The notes: a model not told the origin generated them from the letters alone. A DNA stretch of 33,391 bases from Thiobacillus sp. (GCA_021166845.1 JAJPEP010000112.1:1-33391); one strand, 5' to 3'. Positions 1 through 9,654 are shown, numbered from the stretch's first letter. Numbers and translations: made by a program.

Positions 1-828
1 GTCCTTGATGGCGGCAAGCACGCTCTGGAATTCGGAGAGGCCGCCGTGTTCGATGGCCTGTCGGATGCTGGCGGCCTGATCCGGGGTGCCGTGCTTCATC
101 GCGTACAAGAGCGGCAGGGTGGGCTTGCCCTCGGCGAGGTCGTCGCCGATGTTCTTGCCGGTTTTGAGGAAGTCGCCGGAGTAGTCGAGCACGTCGTCGA
201 TCAACTGGAATGCGGTGCCGAGGTGCATGCCGTAGCGCGCCAGCGCGTCTTTCTCTTCTTCGGTGCCGCCGCCGATGACGGCGCCGAGCCGGCCCGCGGC
301 TTCGAATAGCTTGGCGGTCTTGTAGCGGATGACGCGCAAATAGTTCTCTTCGTCGATGTCGGGGTCGTGGCAGTTAAGCAACTGCAGCACTTCGCCTTCG
401 GCGATGGTGTTGGTGGCGTCGGACAGGATGCGCATGACTTCTATGTTGTCGATCGACACCATCATCTGGAAGGCGCGCGAATAGAGGAAGTCGCCGACCA
501 GCACGCTGGCGGCGTTGCCGAACAGGGCGTTGGCGGTTTCGCGGCCGCGCCGCAGTTCCGATTCATCGACCACGTCGTCGTGCAGCAGGGTGGCGGTGTG
601 GATGAATTCAACCACCGCGGCAAGCTCATGATGCGCGCGTCCCGAGTAGTTGAAGCAGCCGGCCGACAACAGCACCAGCGCCGGGCGCAGGCGCTTGCCA
701 CCGCTGTTGATGATGTATTCGGAGACCTGGCGGATCAGCACCACATCGGAATACAGGCTTTGGCGGATGACATGATCGACGGCGCGCATGTCGTCTGCCA
801 GAAAGGATTGCAGGCTCTCCAGGGACAC
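1..828 (-). CDS. ispB: Octaprenyl diphosphate synthase, 3' end outside window
   Basis: Trans-prenyl chain elongation enzyme that builds the ubiquinone side chain from FPP and IPP. The visible 276 codons translate to a typical IspB/polyprenyl synthetase. They contain the GGKRLRP substrate motif, the first aspartate-rich motif in the context LLHDDVVDES, and the second in the context FQLIDDVLDYSG, followed by GDDLAEGKPTLPLL. I chose a GTG start at 828 because an in-frame TGA lies two codons upstream and the residues after it align with the family N-terminus; an internal ATG at 791-793 would cut off part of the first helix. The C-terminal end lies beyond base 1. The gene is divergent from rplU, a common arrangement in proteobacteria. 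Confidence 0.93.
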   Translation of the reverse strand, partial: MSLESLQSFLADDMRAVDHVIRQSLYSDVVLIRQVSEYIINSGGKRLRPALVLLSAGCFNYSGRAHHELAAVVEFIHTATLLHDDVVDESELRRGRETANALFGNAASVLVGDFLYSRAFQMMVSIDNIEVMRILSDATNTIAEGEVLQLLNCHDPDIDEENYLRVIRYKTAKLFEAAGRLGAVIGGGTEEEKDALARYGMHLGTAFQLIDDVLDYSGDFLKTGKNIGDDLAEGKPTLPLLYAMKHGTPDQAASIRQAIEHGGLSEFQSVLAAIKD

Positions 829-948
829 GGTTCAGGCTTGTTATTGGATAAGCCCGCAATGGTAGCAGCCCCGCCGGACTTTTTCATCGCAACGCATGCG
901 TGCGAGGCATGTGCGCAAGCGGTGTATTCAAATAGCCTGCCAAATGGT

Positions 949-977
949 TTGACTTGTTTCGGCATCACCGATAAACT
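949..977 (+). promoter_or_regulatory. Sigma-70-type promoter for rplU-rpmA
   Basis: A -35 box TTGACT (949-954) and a -10 box TAAACT (972-977) are separated by exactly 17 bases, placing transcription start near 984, about 33 bases before the rplU ATG. A GGAG ribosome binding site follows at 1006-1009. Prediction from sequence only. Confidence 0.6.
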
Positions 978-1016
978 TCTGCGCTTTCCTGGGTTCGTAT
1001 TGGTTGGAGACCCCCC

Positions 1017-1328
1017 ATGTACGCAGTCATCAAAACCGGCGGCAAGCAATATCGCGTGAGCGCCGGTGACAAACTTAAAATTGAAAAGCTGGACGGCGAG
1101 ATCGGCAGCGAGATCACCTTTGATCAGGTATTGATGGTAGGCGATGGCGCCGACATCAAGATGGGCGCGCCCATGCTTCGCGGCGCCACGGTTACGGCCA
1201 CTGTGCTGAACCAGGCCCGCGGCGACAAGATCAAAATCTTCAAGATGCGCCGCCGCAAGCATTATCGCAAGAGCCAGGGCCATCGTCAGCACTTCACCGA
1301 AGTGCAAATCGGCGGCATTACGGCATAA
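1017..1328 (+). CDS. rplU: 50S ribosomal protein L21
   Basis: Structural protein of the large ribosomal subunit that contacts 23S rRNA. The 103-residue product has the family length, the diagnostic start [14 protein letters not shown] and the basic C-terminal [16 protein letters not shown] stretch. The start is supported by GGAG seven bases upstream. rpmA follows after 12 bases, giving the usual L21-L27 pair, with obgE downstream as in many proteobacteria. Confidence 0.98.
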   Translation: MYAVIKTGGKQYRVSAGDKLKIEKLDGEIGSEITFDQVLMVGDGADIKMGAPMLRGATVTATVLNQARGDKIKIFKMRRRKHYRKSQGHRQHFTEVQIGGITA

Positions 1329-1340
1329 GGAGCTCATACC

Positions 1341-1604
1341 ATGGCACACAAGAAAGCAGGCGGCAGTACCCGTAACGGCCGCGATTCGGAGTCGAAACGT
1401 CTCGGCGTGAAGCGCTACGGCGGCGAACTGGTTCTGGCAGGCAACATCATCGTGCGTCAGCGCGGCACCCAGTTTCATCCCGGCGACAACGTCGGCATCG
1501 GCAAGGACCATACTCTGTTCGCCAAGGCGCACGGCACGGTCAAGTTCGAGATCAAGGGCGCTGCCCGTCGTCGCACGGTTCGTATCGAGCCGGTCGCAGT
1601 GTGA
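1341..1604 (+). CDS. rpmA: 50S ribosomal protein L27
   Basis: Large-subunit protein whose flexible N-terminus reaches the peptidyl transferase centre. The 87-residue product begins [19 protein letters not shown], the standard L27 N-terminus that needs no proteolytic trimming, and contains the conserved [10 protein letters not shown] stretch. AAGGAG lies just upstream of the ATG. It is co-transcribed with rplU and followed by an intrinsic terminator before obgE. Confidence 0.98.
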   Translation: MAHKKAGGSTRNGRDSESKRLGVKRYGGELVLAGNIIVRQRGTQFHPGDNVGIGKDHTLFAKAHGTVKFEIKGAARRRTVRIEPVAV

Positions 1605-1652
1605 TTGGCTCGACGGTCTGAGTTGATTTGAACTGATTCCGATTCGTTCGCC

Positions 1653-1684
1653 AAAAAGCCCTGTCCGCCGGATGGGGCTTTTTT
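1653..1684 (+). terminator. Intrinsic terminator after rpmA
   Basis: Nine-base stem (AAAAAGCCC at 1653-1661 pairing with 1675-1683) closed by a 13-base loop and ending in a T run. It separates rplU-rpmA from obgE, whose ATG is only about 20 bases downstream, so obgE must receive read-through or be transcribed from a start inside this short gap. Confidence 0.7.
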
Positions 1685-1702
1685 GTTTCCAGGATATTCA
1701 AT

Positions 1703-2782
1703 ATGAAATTCATCGACGAAGCCAAAATACAGGTCATCGCCGGCAAGGGCGGTGACGGCAGCGCTTCGTTCCGCCGCGAGAAAAACATCCCGTTCGGCGG
1801 CCCCGATGGGGGCGATGGCGGTCGCGGCGGCAGCGTGATCGCGGTGGCCGACCGCAACATCAATACCCTGGTCGAGTTCCGCTTCAAGCACGTCTTCAAG
1901 GCGCAAAAAGGCGAAAACGGGCGCGGCGCGCAGTGCTACGGCAAAGGCGGCGAGGACCTCATTGTCCGCGTGCCGGTGGGCACCGTGTTCACCGACGTCA
2001 ACAGCGGCGAGGTGGTGGCCGACCTGGCGGCGGACGGCCAGACGGTTTGCCTGGCCAAAGGCGGCAAGGGCGGGCTGGGCAACCTGCATTTCAAGTCGAG
2101 CACCAACCGCGCACCGCGCCAGCACACGCTGGGCGAACCGGGCGAGGAATGGGAACTGGAGATGGAACTGAAGGTGCTGGCGGACGTCGGCTTGCTGGGA
2201 ATGCCCAACGCGGGCAAATCGACCTTCATTCGTGCGGTGTCGGCGGCGCGCCCCAAGGTGGCCGACTACCCGTTCACCACGCTGGCGCCCAACCTGGGCG
2301 TGGTGCGGGTGGACAGCGAACGCAGTTTTGTCATCGCCGACATTCCGGGACTGATCGAGGGCGCGGCGGAAGGCGCGGGCCTTGGCCACCAGTTCCTGCG
2401 CCATCTGCAGCGTACGCGGGTGCTGCTGCATCTGGTCGATATTTCGCCGCGCTGGGAAGCCGGCGACCCGGTGCACGAGGCGTGCGCCATCGTCGAGGAA
2501 CTGCGCAAGTACGACCAGAAGCTGTATGACAAGACGCGCTGGCTGGTGCTGAACAAGATCGACATGGTGGACGAGGCCGAACGCGAGGCTGTGGTGGCCC
2601 AATTCGTGGCGGACTACGAATGGACCGGGCCGGTGTTCGCGATTTCAGCGCTCGACGGCACCGGCTGCACGGCGCTCACCTATGCGGTGATGGACTACCT
2701 GGGCACGCAGGCAGCCGTGGTGCTGGAGGAAGAAGATGAACCTGCGGCGGCTTTGCCTGCCACCGCCCCCCCTGCAGCTTAA
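1703..2782 (+). CDS. obgE: Obg family GTPase (ribosome assembly)
   Basis: Essential GTPase that binds the 50S subunit and links ribosome maturation to stress and the cell cycle. The 359-residue product has the glycine-rich Obg fold at the N-terminus ([25 protein letters not shown]) and then a G domain with G1 GMPNAGKST near residue 166, the G3 region DIPGLIEGA, and G4 NKID. The C-terminus is a short acidic, Ala/Pro-rich tail without an extended folded domain. The start is preceded by AGGA. The last four bases overlap the end of a convergent minus-strand gene. Confidence 0.97.
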   Translation: MKFIDEAKIQVIAGKGGDGSASFRREKNIPFGGPDGGDGGRGGSVIAVADRNINTLVEFRFKHVFKAQKGENGRGAQCYGKGGEDLIVRVPVGTVFTDVNSGEVVADLAADGQTVCLAKGGKGGLGNLHFKSSTNRAPRQHTLGEPGEEWELEMELKVLADVGLLGMPNAGKSTFIRAVSAARPKVADYPFTTLAPNLGVVRVDSERSFVIADIPGLIEGAAEGAGLGHQFLRHLQRTRVLLHLVDISPRWEAGDPVHEACAIVEELRKYDQKLYDKTRWLVLNKIDMVDEAEREAVVAQFVADYEWTGPVFAISALDGTGCTALTYAVMDYLGTQAAVVLEEEDEPAAALPATAPPAA

Positions 2783-3054
2783 GCTGCCTGCGAGTCGGCC
2801 GGCGCTGTGTCGCCGCCGACCCGTTTCCAGTCGTTTTCCAGCAGCGCCACTTGATATTTCGCCCAGCGGGCGAATTCCGCCGCGCTGCAATGGCCTTTCT
2901 TGCGGCGGCAGGCACCGGCGATTCCCTTGAAGTGATAAACCACCTCGCCGGTTTCGGCGTCGGCGGCGATTTCGGTCAGCTGGCGCACGCCCCAGTTGCG
3001 GCCGTAGGCGCCGTTGCTGTAGAAAAATCCTGTTTTGAGTTCGTCCGGGATCAT
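2779..3054 (-). CDS. Small conserved-looking protein coupled to cbbO, function unknown
   Basis: A 91-residue soluble protein with no recognised domain. It begins [18 protein letters not shown] and has a compact region with several aromatic and basic residues ([16 protein letters not shown]), then [16 protein letters not shown] near the end. Its ATG overlaps the cbbO TGA as ATGA, so it is probably translated by coupling as the last gene of the cbbQ-cbbO transcript. That position suggests an accessory role for the activase pair, but this is inference from context only. The C-terminus overlaps the convergent obgE by four bases. I see no signal peptide or membrane segment. Confidence 0.72.
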   Translation of the reverse strand: MIPDELKTGFFYSNGAYGRNWGVRQLTEIAADAETGEVVYHFKGIAGACRRKKGHCSAAEFARWAKYQVALLENDWKRVGGDTAPADSQAA

Positions 3055-5171
3055 GTCGTGATGCGTCGGTAGATGTCGGTGACCTTCACCGGCAATTGTC
3101 GCACGTCATCCAGTATGACGTAACGCGCCGCGCCGTACATGTGCGGCAGGTAATCGCGCGCGTCGCGGTCGAGCGTGACGCAGAAGGGGTGGATGCCGGT
3201 GCGCGCCGCTTCCAGCAGCGCCATGCGCGTGTCCTCGATGCCATACTGGCCGCGGTAGACGTCGAAATAATCGTCCGGACGGCCGTCCGACAGCGTGATC
3301 AGCACGCGCGTTTTGGCTTCGACCTGGTTCAAGAGCTTCGTCATGTGACGCAGCGCAAAACCCATGCGGGTGTATTCCTGCGGGCGGATGCCGGCGATGC
3401 GCGCCTTCACCTCGTCGCCGTAGGGCTCGTCGAAGGTCTTGATGCGGAACAGCTCGCAGCGTTTGCGCGTGGTGCCTGAAAAGCCGTAGATCGCGTAACG
3501 GTCGCCCAAGAGTTCCAGCGCCTCGCACAGCAGGATCAGCGCTTCGCGCTCGGCCTCGTTGATCCAGCCTTTGGTGGAGCCGCTCATGTCCACTAAAAAC
3601 GCCACCGCGATGTTGCGCTCGGCGCGGTGCAGGCGCACGAACAGGCGGTCGCTCATCTCGCGGCCATCCTTCGCGTCGGCAAGCGCCTCGATCAGCGCAT
3701 CGAGGTCGACCTCGTCGCCCTGGGTCTGCCGCCTGTCGAGGCGGTTCTCGTCGCGCAGCGCCTCGAACTTCCTGCGCAGGTGCTTGACCATGCCGGCATA
3801 TTTGTCGAGCGTGTCGCGATGGAACGTGTCGTGGACCGGGGTAATGGTTTTTTCGCGCATCACGCACCAGTTCTTGCGGTAATGCTGGCGGCCGTGATCC
3901 CACTCGGGATACAGCACGGCGCCTTTCTCGTGATAGGTGCCCTGCCACACAGCGTCCGGGTCTTCCGGCTGGTCGAACACGCGGTTGGGATCGTATTCGC
4001 CGTCGCCCGCCGGTACGAGGTATTCCGGGGGGATTTCGCCGAAGTCGAGATAGATCGAGGTAAGCAGCTGCTTGACGCCCTCGGGCGGCGCGATCGGGGC
4101 GTCGTCGAGGGTGATGTCGAAGTCGAGCAGGCCGTTTTCGTCGCGCGGCGTCACGTCCAGCTCGGGCGGCGTTTCAGCGGCGGCCTGCGGGTTGGGCTGC
4201 ACGTCCCGATGCTCTTCCAGCAGCTCGGCCAGCTTGATGCGCAGCCGCGCCTTTTCCTTGTCCAGCCGGGCGGCACGGGCGGCGGCAATCGCATCCGGGC
4301 GCAGGCAGCCCTGGTCGCGCCACTGCGGGCACTCGGCCTCGTCGCAGGCGGCGTCGAGCAGGGCCAGACTGTCGTCGATCGTCGCCTGCTCGGCGGCCAG
4401 CGCCGCTTCGAAACGCTGCCAGCCTGACGGCAGGGGGGGGTCGAGCAGCGCGCGCAGTCGCTGCATCTGGCGGTGCAGGCCGGGCAGTTCGCGCGCGATG
4501 CGCGCGGTCAGCCGCAGCGTTTCCAGTGCATGGAGGCGGCCGAGTGCGCGTTCGGGATCGGCATAGCCGGCGGCAATCGCGGCGTGGTCGACGCGCAGGC
4601 TGCCGAAACGGGTTTGCGCCCACAACAGCGCGACGGTGATCTTGGCGAGCTGAAAGTTGTCGTCCAGATTCGGCAGCGCGGCGATCAGCGGCGGCAGCAC
4701 GATGCGCTCGCCGTCGGTCCAGGCGGCGTCGCCCTCCTCGATACGCAGCCGCCGGCCGGAGAGGCCGCAGACGAAATTGCCGAGCACCGGTGCAATGTCG
4801 TCGAACAGCGCCCCGGCGGCGTCGTGCCGATGCTGTACTTCGTCGAAGGTGTCGACCTGTTCCATCACCCTGAGCGCGTTCTGCAGGCCGGTGCGGTCGA
4901 ACACGTCGCAGGTGTGCACCGCCCAGGCTTCGAGCAGGCGCCGCTCCATGCGCGGCAGCAGCGCGGGTGCACGGCGGCCGAACTGCCACGCGAGCGTGAT
5001 GTGGGTCGAGGCGATGCGGCGGATCCAGCCGAGGATGAAGTCCTGCTCGTCGCGTGTCAGCGGCTCAAGCTCGGCGGCGAGTTGCTCGACCTTGAAATAG
5101 GTGAATTCGGTTTCCAGCCAGACGTGGAGGCTGGCCTCGATCTCGGAGGCGGTGAGCGGCGGCTGCGCCAT
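3051..5171 (-). CDS. cbbO: CbbO/NorD-type VWA-domain activase subunit
   Basis: Partner of the CbbQ AAA+ ATPase. In characterised systems the Q-O complex remodels inhibited RuBisCO (CbbQO), and the related NorQ-NorD pair matures nitric oxide reductase. The 706-residue protein has a long helical, acidic N-terminal part and a C-terminal von Willebrand A domain from about residue 520, with a MIDAS metal site starting at Asp528 in DMSGST and supporting motifs YGFSG and TLSDGRPDDY. Spacing to cbbQ is 10 bases. The 91-aa gene follows with an ATGA overlap. No RuBisCO or nor gene is adjacent, so the client cannot be read from this window. CbbO and NorD are hard to separate by eye. Confidence 0.85.
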   Translation of the reverse strand: MAQPPLTASEIEASLHVWLETEFTYFKVEQLAAELEPLTRDEQDFILGWIRRIASTHITLAWQFGRRAPALLPRMERRLLEAWAVHTCDVFDRTGLQNALRVMEQVDTFDEVQHRHDAAGALFDDIAPVLGNFVCGLSGRRLRIEEGDAAWTDGERIVLPPLIAALPNLDDNFQLAKITVALLWAQTRFGSLRVDHAAIAAGYADPERALGRLHALETLRLTARIARELPGLHRQMQRLRALLDPPLPSGWQRFEAALAAEQATIDDSLALLDAACDEAECPQWRDQGCLRPDAIAAARAARLDKEKARLRIKLAELLEEHRDVQPNPQAAAETPPELDVTPRDENGLLDFDITLDDAPIAPPEGVKQLLTSIYLDFGEIPPEYLVPAGDGEYDPNRVFDQPEDPDAVWQGTYHEKGAVLYPEWDHGRQHYRKNWCVMREKTITPVHDTFHRDTLDKYAGMVKHLRRKFEALRDENRLDRRQTQGDEVDLDALIEALADAKDGREMSDRLFVRLHRAERNIAVAFLVDMSGSTKGWINEAEREALILLCEALELLGDRYAIYGFSGTTRKRCELFRIKTFDEPYGDEVKARIAGIRPQEYTRMGFALRHMTKLLNQVEAKTRVLITLSDGRPDDYFDVYRGQYGIEDTRMALLEAARTGIHPFCVTLDRDARDYLPHMYGAARYVILDDVRQLPVKVTDIYRRITT

Positions 5172-5181
5172 CAGGTGTCCA

Positions 5182-5994
5182 TCAGAAAATCGATGAGGAG
5201 AGTTCCTGTATGGCCTTCAGCATGTCGGCGTCGTCGGTGATCGCCTGCGCGACCGCCGATTTGCACGCCGTCACCGGGCTGACGCCGCCGGTGATCAGCT
5301 TTCCGGCATGCACCAGCAGCCGCGTCGAGGCGCCTTCCTCCAGTCCGCTGCCCTTGAGGTTGCGCGTCATCTGGGCGAAGCGTACCAGGCTGTCGGCGAC
5401 GGCCTCGGACACGCCGGATTCGGTGGCGACGATGCGGCGTTCGAGTTCGGCCGACGGGTAGTCGAATTCCAGCGCGACAAAGCGCTGCCGGGTCGACTGC
5501 TTCAAATCCTTGAGCACGCTCTGGTAGCCCGGGTTGTAGGAAATGGCGAGACAGAATTCGGGCGGGGCCTCGACTTCGAGGCCGAGCTTTTCCATCGGCA
5601 GAGTACGGCGGTCGTCGGCCAGCGGATGGATCACCACCATGGTGTCCTTGCGCGCTTCGACGACTTCATCCAGATAGCAGATGCCGCCTGCGCGCACCGC
5701 GCGGGTGAGCGGGCCGTCGACCCACACGGTTTCGCCGCCCTTGACCAGATAGCGGCCGACCAGGTCGGAAGCGGTGAGGTCGTCGTGGCATGACACGGTG
5801 ATCAACGGGCGCTTGAGGCGCCACGCCATGTGTTCCATGAAGCGTGTCTTGCCGCAGCCGGTGGGGCCTTTCAGCAGCACCGGAATCTGCTGCCGCCAGG
5901 CGGCCTCGAACAGCTGGATTTCGTCGCCGACAGCTTCGTAGTACGGTTCTTTTTCGATCAGGTGGTGCGCGGGGTCGAGGGTGCGGGCATTCAT
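5182..5994 (-). CDS. cbbQ: CbbQ/NirQ/NorQ-type AAA+ ATPase
   Basis: MoxR-branch AAA+ ATPase that powers client remodelling with the VWA protein encoded downstream. The 270-residue product has Walker A GPTGCGKT at residues 43-50, Walker B ending in ICYLDE (105-110), and the family signatures [16 protein letters not shown] and TRQRF. I start it at the ATG at 5994 ([10 protein letters not shown]), which matches family N-termini. A longer frame reaching 6066 would run back into the DUF4124 gene. The gap to that upstream gene is 14 bases, so cbbQ may belong to the ykgJ-DUF4124-cbbQ-cbbO transcript. Whether the client is RuBisCO or another metalloenzyme is open. Confidence 0.88.
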   Translation of the reverse strand: MNARTLDPAHHLIEKEPYYEAVGDEIQLFEAAWRQQIPVLLKGPTGCGKTRFMEHMAWRLKRPLITVSCHDDLTASDLVGRYLVKGGETVWVDGPLTRAVRAGGICYLDEVVEARKDTMVVIHPLADDRRTLPMEKLGLEVEAPPEFCLAISYNPGYQSVLKDLKQSTRQRFVALEFDYPSAELERRIVATESGVSEAVADSLVRFAQMTRNLKGSGLEEGASTRLLVHAGKLITGGVSPVTACKSAVAQAITDDADMLKAIQELSSSIF

Positions 5995-6008
5995 GGCCGA
6001 AGTGACTC

Positions 6009-6479
6009 TCAAAAGCAGCCGGACTGCCGTTTTTTGCGTTCGAGGTCTTTGACTTCCTGGTTCCACGTATTCATCTGTTCCTGCGAGTAGCCCTTGCGGC
6101 GCGCCTGATCCATTTTATCGAATACGCGTCCCAGCTTGCCGGTCAGCGCGTCGCACTGGCGCGCCGAGAGACGTGCAGCAGGCTTGCCGGTGGTGCGCTG
6201 GGTGTCGAGGCGCAGGGTGGCGGTCTCATTGGCGCTGCTTGCCGCTTTGGGTGCGGCGGATTTGGCAGGCTCGACCCGGAGGGGCGCCGGCCGTGCGGGA
6301 TCAGGCAGCGGTGTGGGATCGATTGCCAGCTTGCGGGCCTCCCGGGCATCGCGGCAGGGCAGGTTGGAATAGGTGATCCTGCCCTGCGCATCGATGCACT
6401 TGTTGAGCGTGGCCTGTGCCGATGCCTCCGTGGACAGCAGGGCCGGCAGCGCGAGCAGGGCTAGTGCGAGCAAACGCAT
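6009..6479 (-). CDS. Secreted DUF4124-domain protein
   Basis: A 156-residue exported protein of unknown function. A signal peptide is clear: [21 protein letters not shown], with likely cleavage after ASA. It is followed by the DUF4124 signature, a Cys pair within [17 protein letters not shown] proline/alanine linker leads to a C-terminal charged helix ending KKRQSGCF with a terminal cysteine. The gene starts six bases after the stop of the upstream cysteine-cluster gene with no good ribosome binding site of its own, suggesting coupled translation. DUF4124 proteins are common periplasmic proteins in betaproteobacteria; no enzymatic role is known to me. Confidence 0.82.
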   Translation of the reverse strand: MRLLALALLALPALLSTEASAQATLNKCIDAQGRITYSNLPCRDAREARKLAIDPTPLPDPARPAPLRVEPAKSAAPKAASSANETATLRLDTQRTTGKPAARLSARQCDALTGKLGRVFDKMDQARRKGYSQEQMNTWNQEVKDLERKKRQSGCF

Positions 6480-6485
6480 CGGCGT

Positions 6486-7397
6486 TTAGTGTTCGCCTGA
6501 ATATTTGTCGTCTTCCAGTTCCATCTTCTTCTGGAATCCGGCTTCTTTTTCCTGCTCGGCCAGGGCGCGCTTGCGCGCCAGACGTTTTTCGTACGCCCCC
6601 GGGTGCTGCTCGACAAAATCTTCGCCGAATAGCGCGTGGCGCAGGAAGTTCATGCCGAAGTCGAGCAGGGCCTCATCGTCGGCGATCAGGGTCGCCATGA
6701 TCTCGACCGGAATGTTGTAGGTGTCGTTGAAGCTCGGGCTCATGACGAACGCGCGGAAACGGTCGACGTCGTAGCTCGCCATGAAGAACAGCTGGTTGGA
6801 AATCGGCGAGGGCTTGCCGATGGAAGGGCCGGCCGACTTGCGCTTGACCACCAGCTGCCGCCAGGCATGGGCCTTCTCGTCGTATTCGGCGACGCCCTGT
6901 TCGGTGCGGTATTGCTCGATGGTCTGCGTCTTGTTCTCGAAATGGCCGAGGCAGTGCGGCTCCTTCACCATGGCATACGCGCTGCGGTCCACGTATTCGT
7001 CGGAGCGGCGCATGGTCAGCAGCGCCACCGGGTAGTAACGGCAGGCGGTCGGCCGGTCTTCGTAGACGCCGCAGCCTTCTGGGGTCATGAACTGGCAGGC
7101 GGTGCCGCCCTCGACCGGCTTCAGCTTCACCCCGGGCATGCCGTCCTTGTCCATCTCGAACGGCACCGAATACTGGTTGAGAAATTCACCGGACGCCATG
7201 TCCAGCCGCTTTTTCAGGCGCAGGATGTCGTAGGGGGTGAGCGGGATGTCGATGTTGCTGCAGCAGGCGTTCCAGCACTTGACGTCGCGATGGCAGCGGA
7301 ACTGCAGCGTCGCGTCTTCCGCCAGCATGATGGGTTTGACCGGACTGCCCGCAAACGGGGAGTCGTCGATCATGTCTTTAAATTCGGCTTCGTTCAT
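6486..7397 (-). CDS. YkgJ/UPF0153-type cysteine-cluster protein
   Basis: Putative metal-binding protein, 303 residues, cytoplasmic (no signal peptide). The N-terminal half carries the YkgJ cysteine pattern: CHRDVKCWNACC, CQFMTPEGCGVYEDRPTACRYYP, and a further Cys in KEPHCLGHF. This arrangement suggests Zn or Fe-S binding. The C-terminal half has no recognised motif and ends in a charged helix rich in Lys and Glu. It lies downstream of aprA but behind a strong terminator, so it probably has its own promoter in the gap at 7398-7520. The role is unknown; proximity to APS reductase makes a cofactor or maturation role possible but unproven. Confidence 0.85.
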   Translation of the reverse strand: MNEAEFKDMIDDSPFAGSPVKPIMLAEDATLQFRCHRDVKCWNACCSNIDIPLTPYDILRLKKRLDMASGEFLNQYSVPFEMDKDGMPGVKLKPVEGGTACQFMTPEGCGVYEDRPTACRYYPVALLTMRRSDEYVDRSAYAMVKEPHCLGHFENKTQTIEQYRTEQGVAEYDEKAHAWRQLVVKRKSAGPSIGKPSPISNQLFFMASYDVDRFRAFVMSPSFNDTYNIPVEIMATLIADDEALLDFGMNFLRHALFGEDFVEQHPGAYEKRLARKRALAEQEKEAGFQKKMELEDDKYSGEH

Positions 7398-7520
7398 GGA
7401 TCAACCTCGTGGGGCTTGGCCCCTCACTTCAAAAATAAACAACACACAGACGGGAGTGCGTAGGGTACGCGCTTTCGGCTGGATGCTAAACCTTGCCTGC
7501 CTCACTGTTATTGAGGGTGG

Positions 7521-7584
7521 AAAAAAACCGGGCGCCTGATGGCGCCCGGTTTTAAAGGGCGCCGTTATTGAAACGGCGGCGCCC
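7521..7584 (-). terminator. Strong tandem-hairpin terminator of the apr transcript
   Basis: Leaving aprA on the minus strand, a first hairpin (7557-7564 pairing with 7577-7584, GC-rich eight-base stem) is followed by a second perfect nine-base GC stem (7528-7536 with 7541-7549, loop TGAT) and then a seven-T run. It should end sat-apr transcription. The second stem also has four Ts on the plus-strand side. Confidence 0.88.
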
Positions 7585-7614
7585 GGAGCTTACTACCTGG
7601 TTAATTCTTGCGAA

Positions 7615-9636
7615 TTAGTGAGCAGCGGGCTTGAACAGCTTGGACTTGTCGACCAGATCCACGTGGGCGCGCTTGAAGCAGTTCCACTGTTTGGAGTTCT
7701 TGTCGTAGACCGAGTTCACGAAACAATGCCAATTTTCTTCATCGACAAAGTTCTTGTCCATGCGGTAGTAGAAGCCGGGGTAACGACTCTCTTCACGGAA
7801 CTGGATGTGCTTCATGTGGGCTTCGGCCGTCAGGATGCGATGGTAGTTTTCCCATGCGCGCAGCAGTTCGTGCAGGTCCTTCGCACGCATCTTGTCTGCA
7901 TCTTCCTTCAGCATGTTCAGCTTTTCTTCCGCCACGCCCAGCATGTTGGCGTTGGTCTTGTAGTAGGTCGCGACACCGGCAACGTACTCGTCCATGATCT
8001 TCTGCAGACGGAACTGCAGCATCTTGGGCGTGATGTAGTTGGGGTTGACGTCGATCGCCGTGGTGTAGTCCTTGTGCTCGAGATAGGTGCGCACCGGCTT
8101 GTAGATGTCTTCCACCAACTGCTCGACGGAGGTGTCGAGTTCAGGTTTCCAATCCTTGTTGTCGATGCAGTACTTGACCATGGCCTTGGCGCACATGCGG
8201 CCTTCGGCGTGCGAGCCGGAGGAGAACTTGTGGCCGGATGCGCCCACGCCGTCGCCGGCGGTGAACAGACCCTTGACCGTGGTCATTGAGCGGTAGCCCC
8301 AGTTCCAGCCCTTGGGCAGGTGAGCCGGGATCTTGCCGGCATCGGCATGGTTTTCATCGGTGGGGGCACCGACGTCTTCCGGACCCGACACCCAGATGCC
8401 GCAGCAGCCGGAGTGCGAACCCAGCAGGTAGGGCTCGGTCGGCATCAGTTCGGAGTTCTTCTTCTCCGGCTCGATGTTCTCGCCCACCCAGATACCGCAC
8501 TGGCCGACGCACATGTCGAGGAAGTCTTCCCAGGCTTCGGCTTCGAGGTGTTTCACTTCGCGCGGAGTCAGGGTTTCACGCAGCTTGGCCAGCGCGGTCA
8601 CGGTGTCCATGTAGATGGGGCCGCGGCCTTCCTGCATTTCCTTCAGCATCAGGTGGTTGCGCAGGCACGAAGCCGGCACGGCAGCCTGGCCGTAGGGGGG
8701 GTAGTCGTTCAGCAGTTCCTTGTTCTTCACCATGTACACTTCGCCGTATGCGTTCACAGCTTGTGCTTTGAACAGCAGGAACCAGGCGCCGACCGGGCCG
8801 TAGCCGTCCTTGAAGCGGGCGGGAACGAAGCGGTTTTCCATCATGGTCAGCTCGGCGCCGGCTTCGGCAGCCATCGCGTAGGTCGAGCCTGCGTTCCACA
8901 CCGGGTACCAGGCGCGGCCGGTACCTTCACCGACGGAGCGCGGACGGAAGATGTTCACGCAACCACCAGCGGCCAGCAGAATGGACTTGGCCTTGTACAC
9001 GACAACTTTGTGGTCGCGGGTCGAGAAACCGACGGCGCCGGCGATGCGGCTCGGGTCGTTCTTGTCGTTGACCAGCTTGACGATGAAGATACGCTCTTCG
9101 ATGCGATCCATGCCAAGTGCTTTTTTGGTGGCTTCAGCAACGATCCATTTGTAGGATTCGCCGTTGATCATGATCTGCCATTTGCCGGAACGCACGGGCT
9201 TGCCGCCGTCTTTCAGCGTGGGCAGGCCCTGGGCGCCGTCATGACGCTCGCCGTTTTCGTCGGTTTTCCAGATCGGCAGGCCCCATTCTTCGAACAGGTG
9301 CACGGAATCATCCACGTTGCGGCCCAGGTCGTAGGCCAGGTCGTCGCGGGTGATGCCCATCAGGTCGTTGGAGACCATGCGGGCGTAGTCGGCGGGATCC
9401 TGCTCGGAGCCGATGTAGGTGTTGATCGCGGACAGGCCCTGCGCCACGGCGCCGGAACGGTCCATCGCGGCCTTGTCGACCAGCTTGATCTTCAGATCGA
9501 TGCCCATCTCTGCCTTGGCAGCATCTGCCCAGCGCATGACTTCGTAACCGGCGCCGCAGCATGCCATGCCACCGCCGATCAGGAGGATGTCTACTTCCTC
9601 CTGGACTACTTCGGGATTACCAAATTCTCCAGCCAT
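7615..9636 (-). CDS. aprA: Dissimilatory adenylylsulfate (APS) reductase, alpha subunit
   Basis: FAD-containing catalytic subunit. In sulfur oxidisers it runs in the direction AMP plus sulfite to APS; in sulfate reducers it runs in reverse. The 673-residue product shows the N-terminal dinucleotide fold (LLIGGGMACCGAGYE, residues 18-32), the RSGAVAQGLSAINTY stretch, LLAAGGCVNIFRPRSVGEGTGRAW split around the flavin region, and the late FTAGDGVGASGHKFSSGSH motif, all diagnostic of AprA rather than fumarate reductase. An AGAGAGG-like ribosome site precedes the ATG. It follows aprB after 18 bases and ends at a strong terminator. No membrane anchor gene follows. Confidence 0.97.
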   Translation of the reverse strand: MAGEFGNPEVVQEEVDILLIGGGMACCGAGYEVMRWADAAKAEMGIDLKIKLVDKAAMDRSGAVAQGLSAINTYIGSEQDPADYARMVSNDLMGITRDDLAYDLGRNVDDSVHLFEEWGLPIWKTDENGERHDGAQGLPTLKDGGKPVRSGKWQIMINGESYKWIVAEATKKALGMDRIEERIFIVKLVNDKNDPSRIAGAVGFSTRDHKVVVYKAKSILLAAGGCVNIFRPRSVGEGTGRAWYPVWNAGSTYAMAAEAGAELTMMENRFVPARFKDGYGPVGAWFLLFKAQAVNAYGEVYMVKNKELLNDYPPYGQAAVPASCLRNHLMLKEMQEGRGPIYMDTVTALAKLRETLTPREVKHLEAEAWEDFLDMCVGQCGIWVGENIEPEKKNSELMPTEPYLLGSHSGCCGIWVSGPEDVGAPTDENHADAGKIPAHLPKGWNWGYRSMTTVKGLFTAGDGVGASGHKFSSGSHAEGRMCAKAMVKYCIDNKDWKPELDTSVEQLVEDIYKPVRTYLEHKDYTTAIDVNPNYITPKMLQFRLQKIMDEYVAGVATYYKTNANMLGVAEEKLNMLKEDADKMRAKDLHELLRAWENYHRILTAEAHMKHIQFREESRYPGFYYRMDKNFVDEENWHCFVNSVYDKNSKQWNCFKRAHVDLVDKSKLFKPAAH

Positions 9637-9654
9637 TTCGTTTACCTCTCTAAA

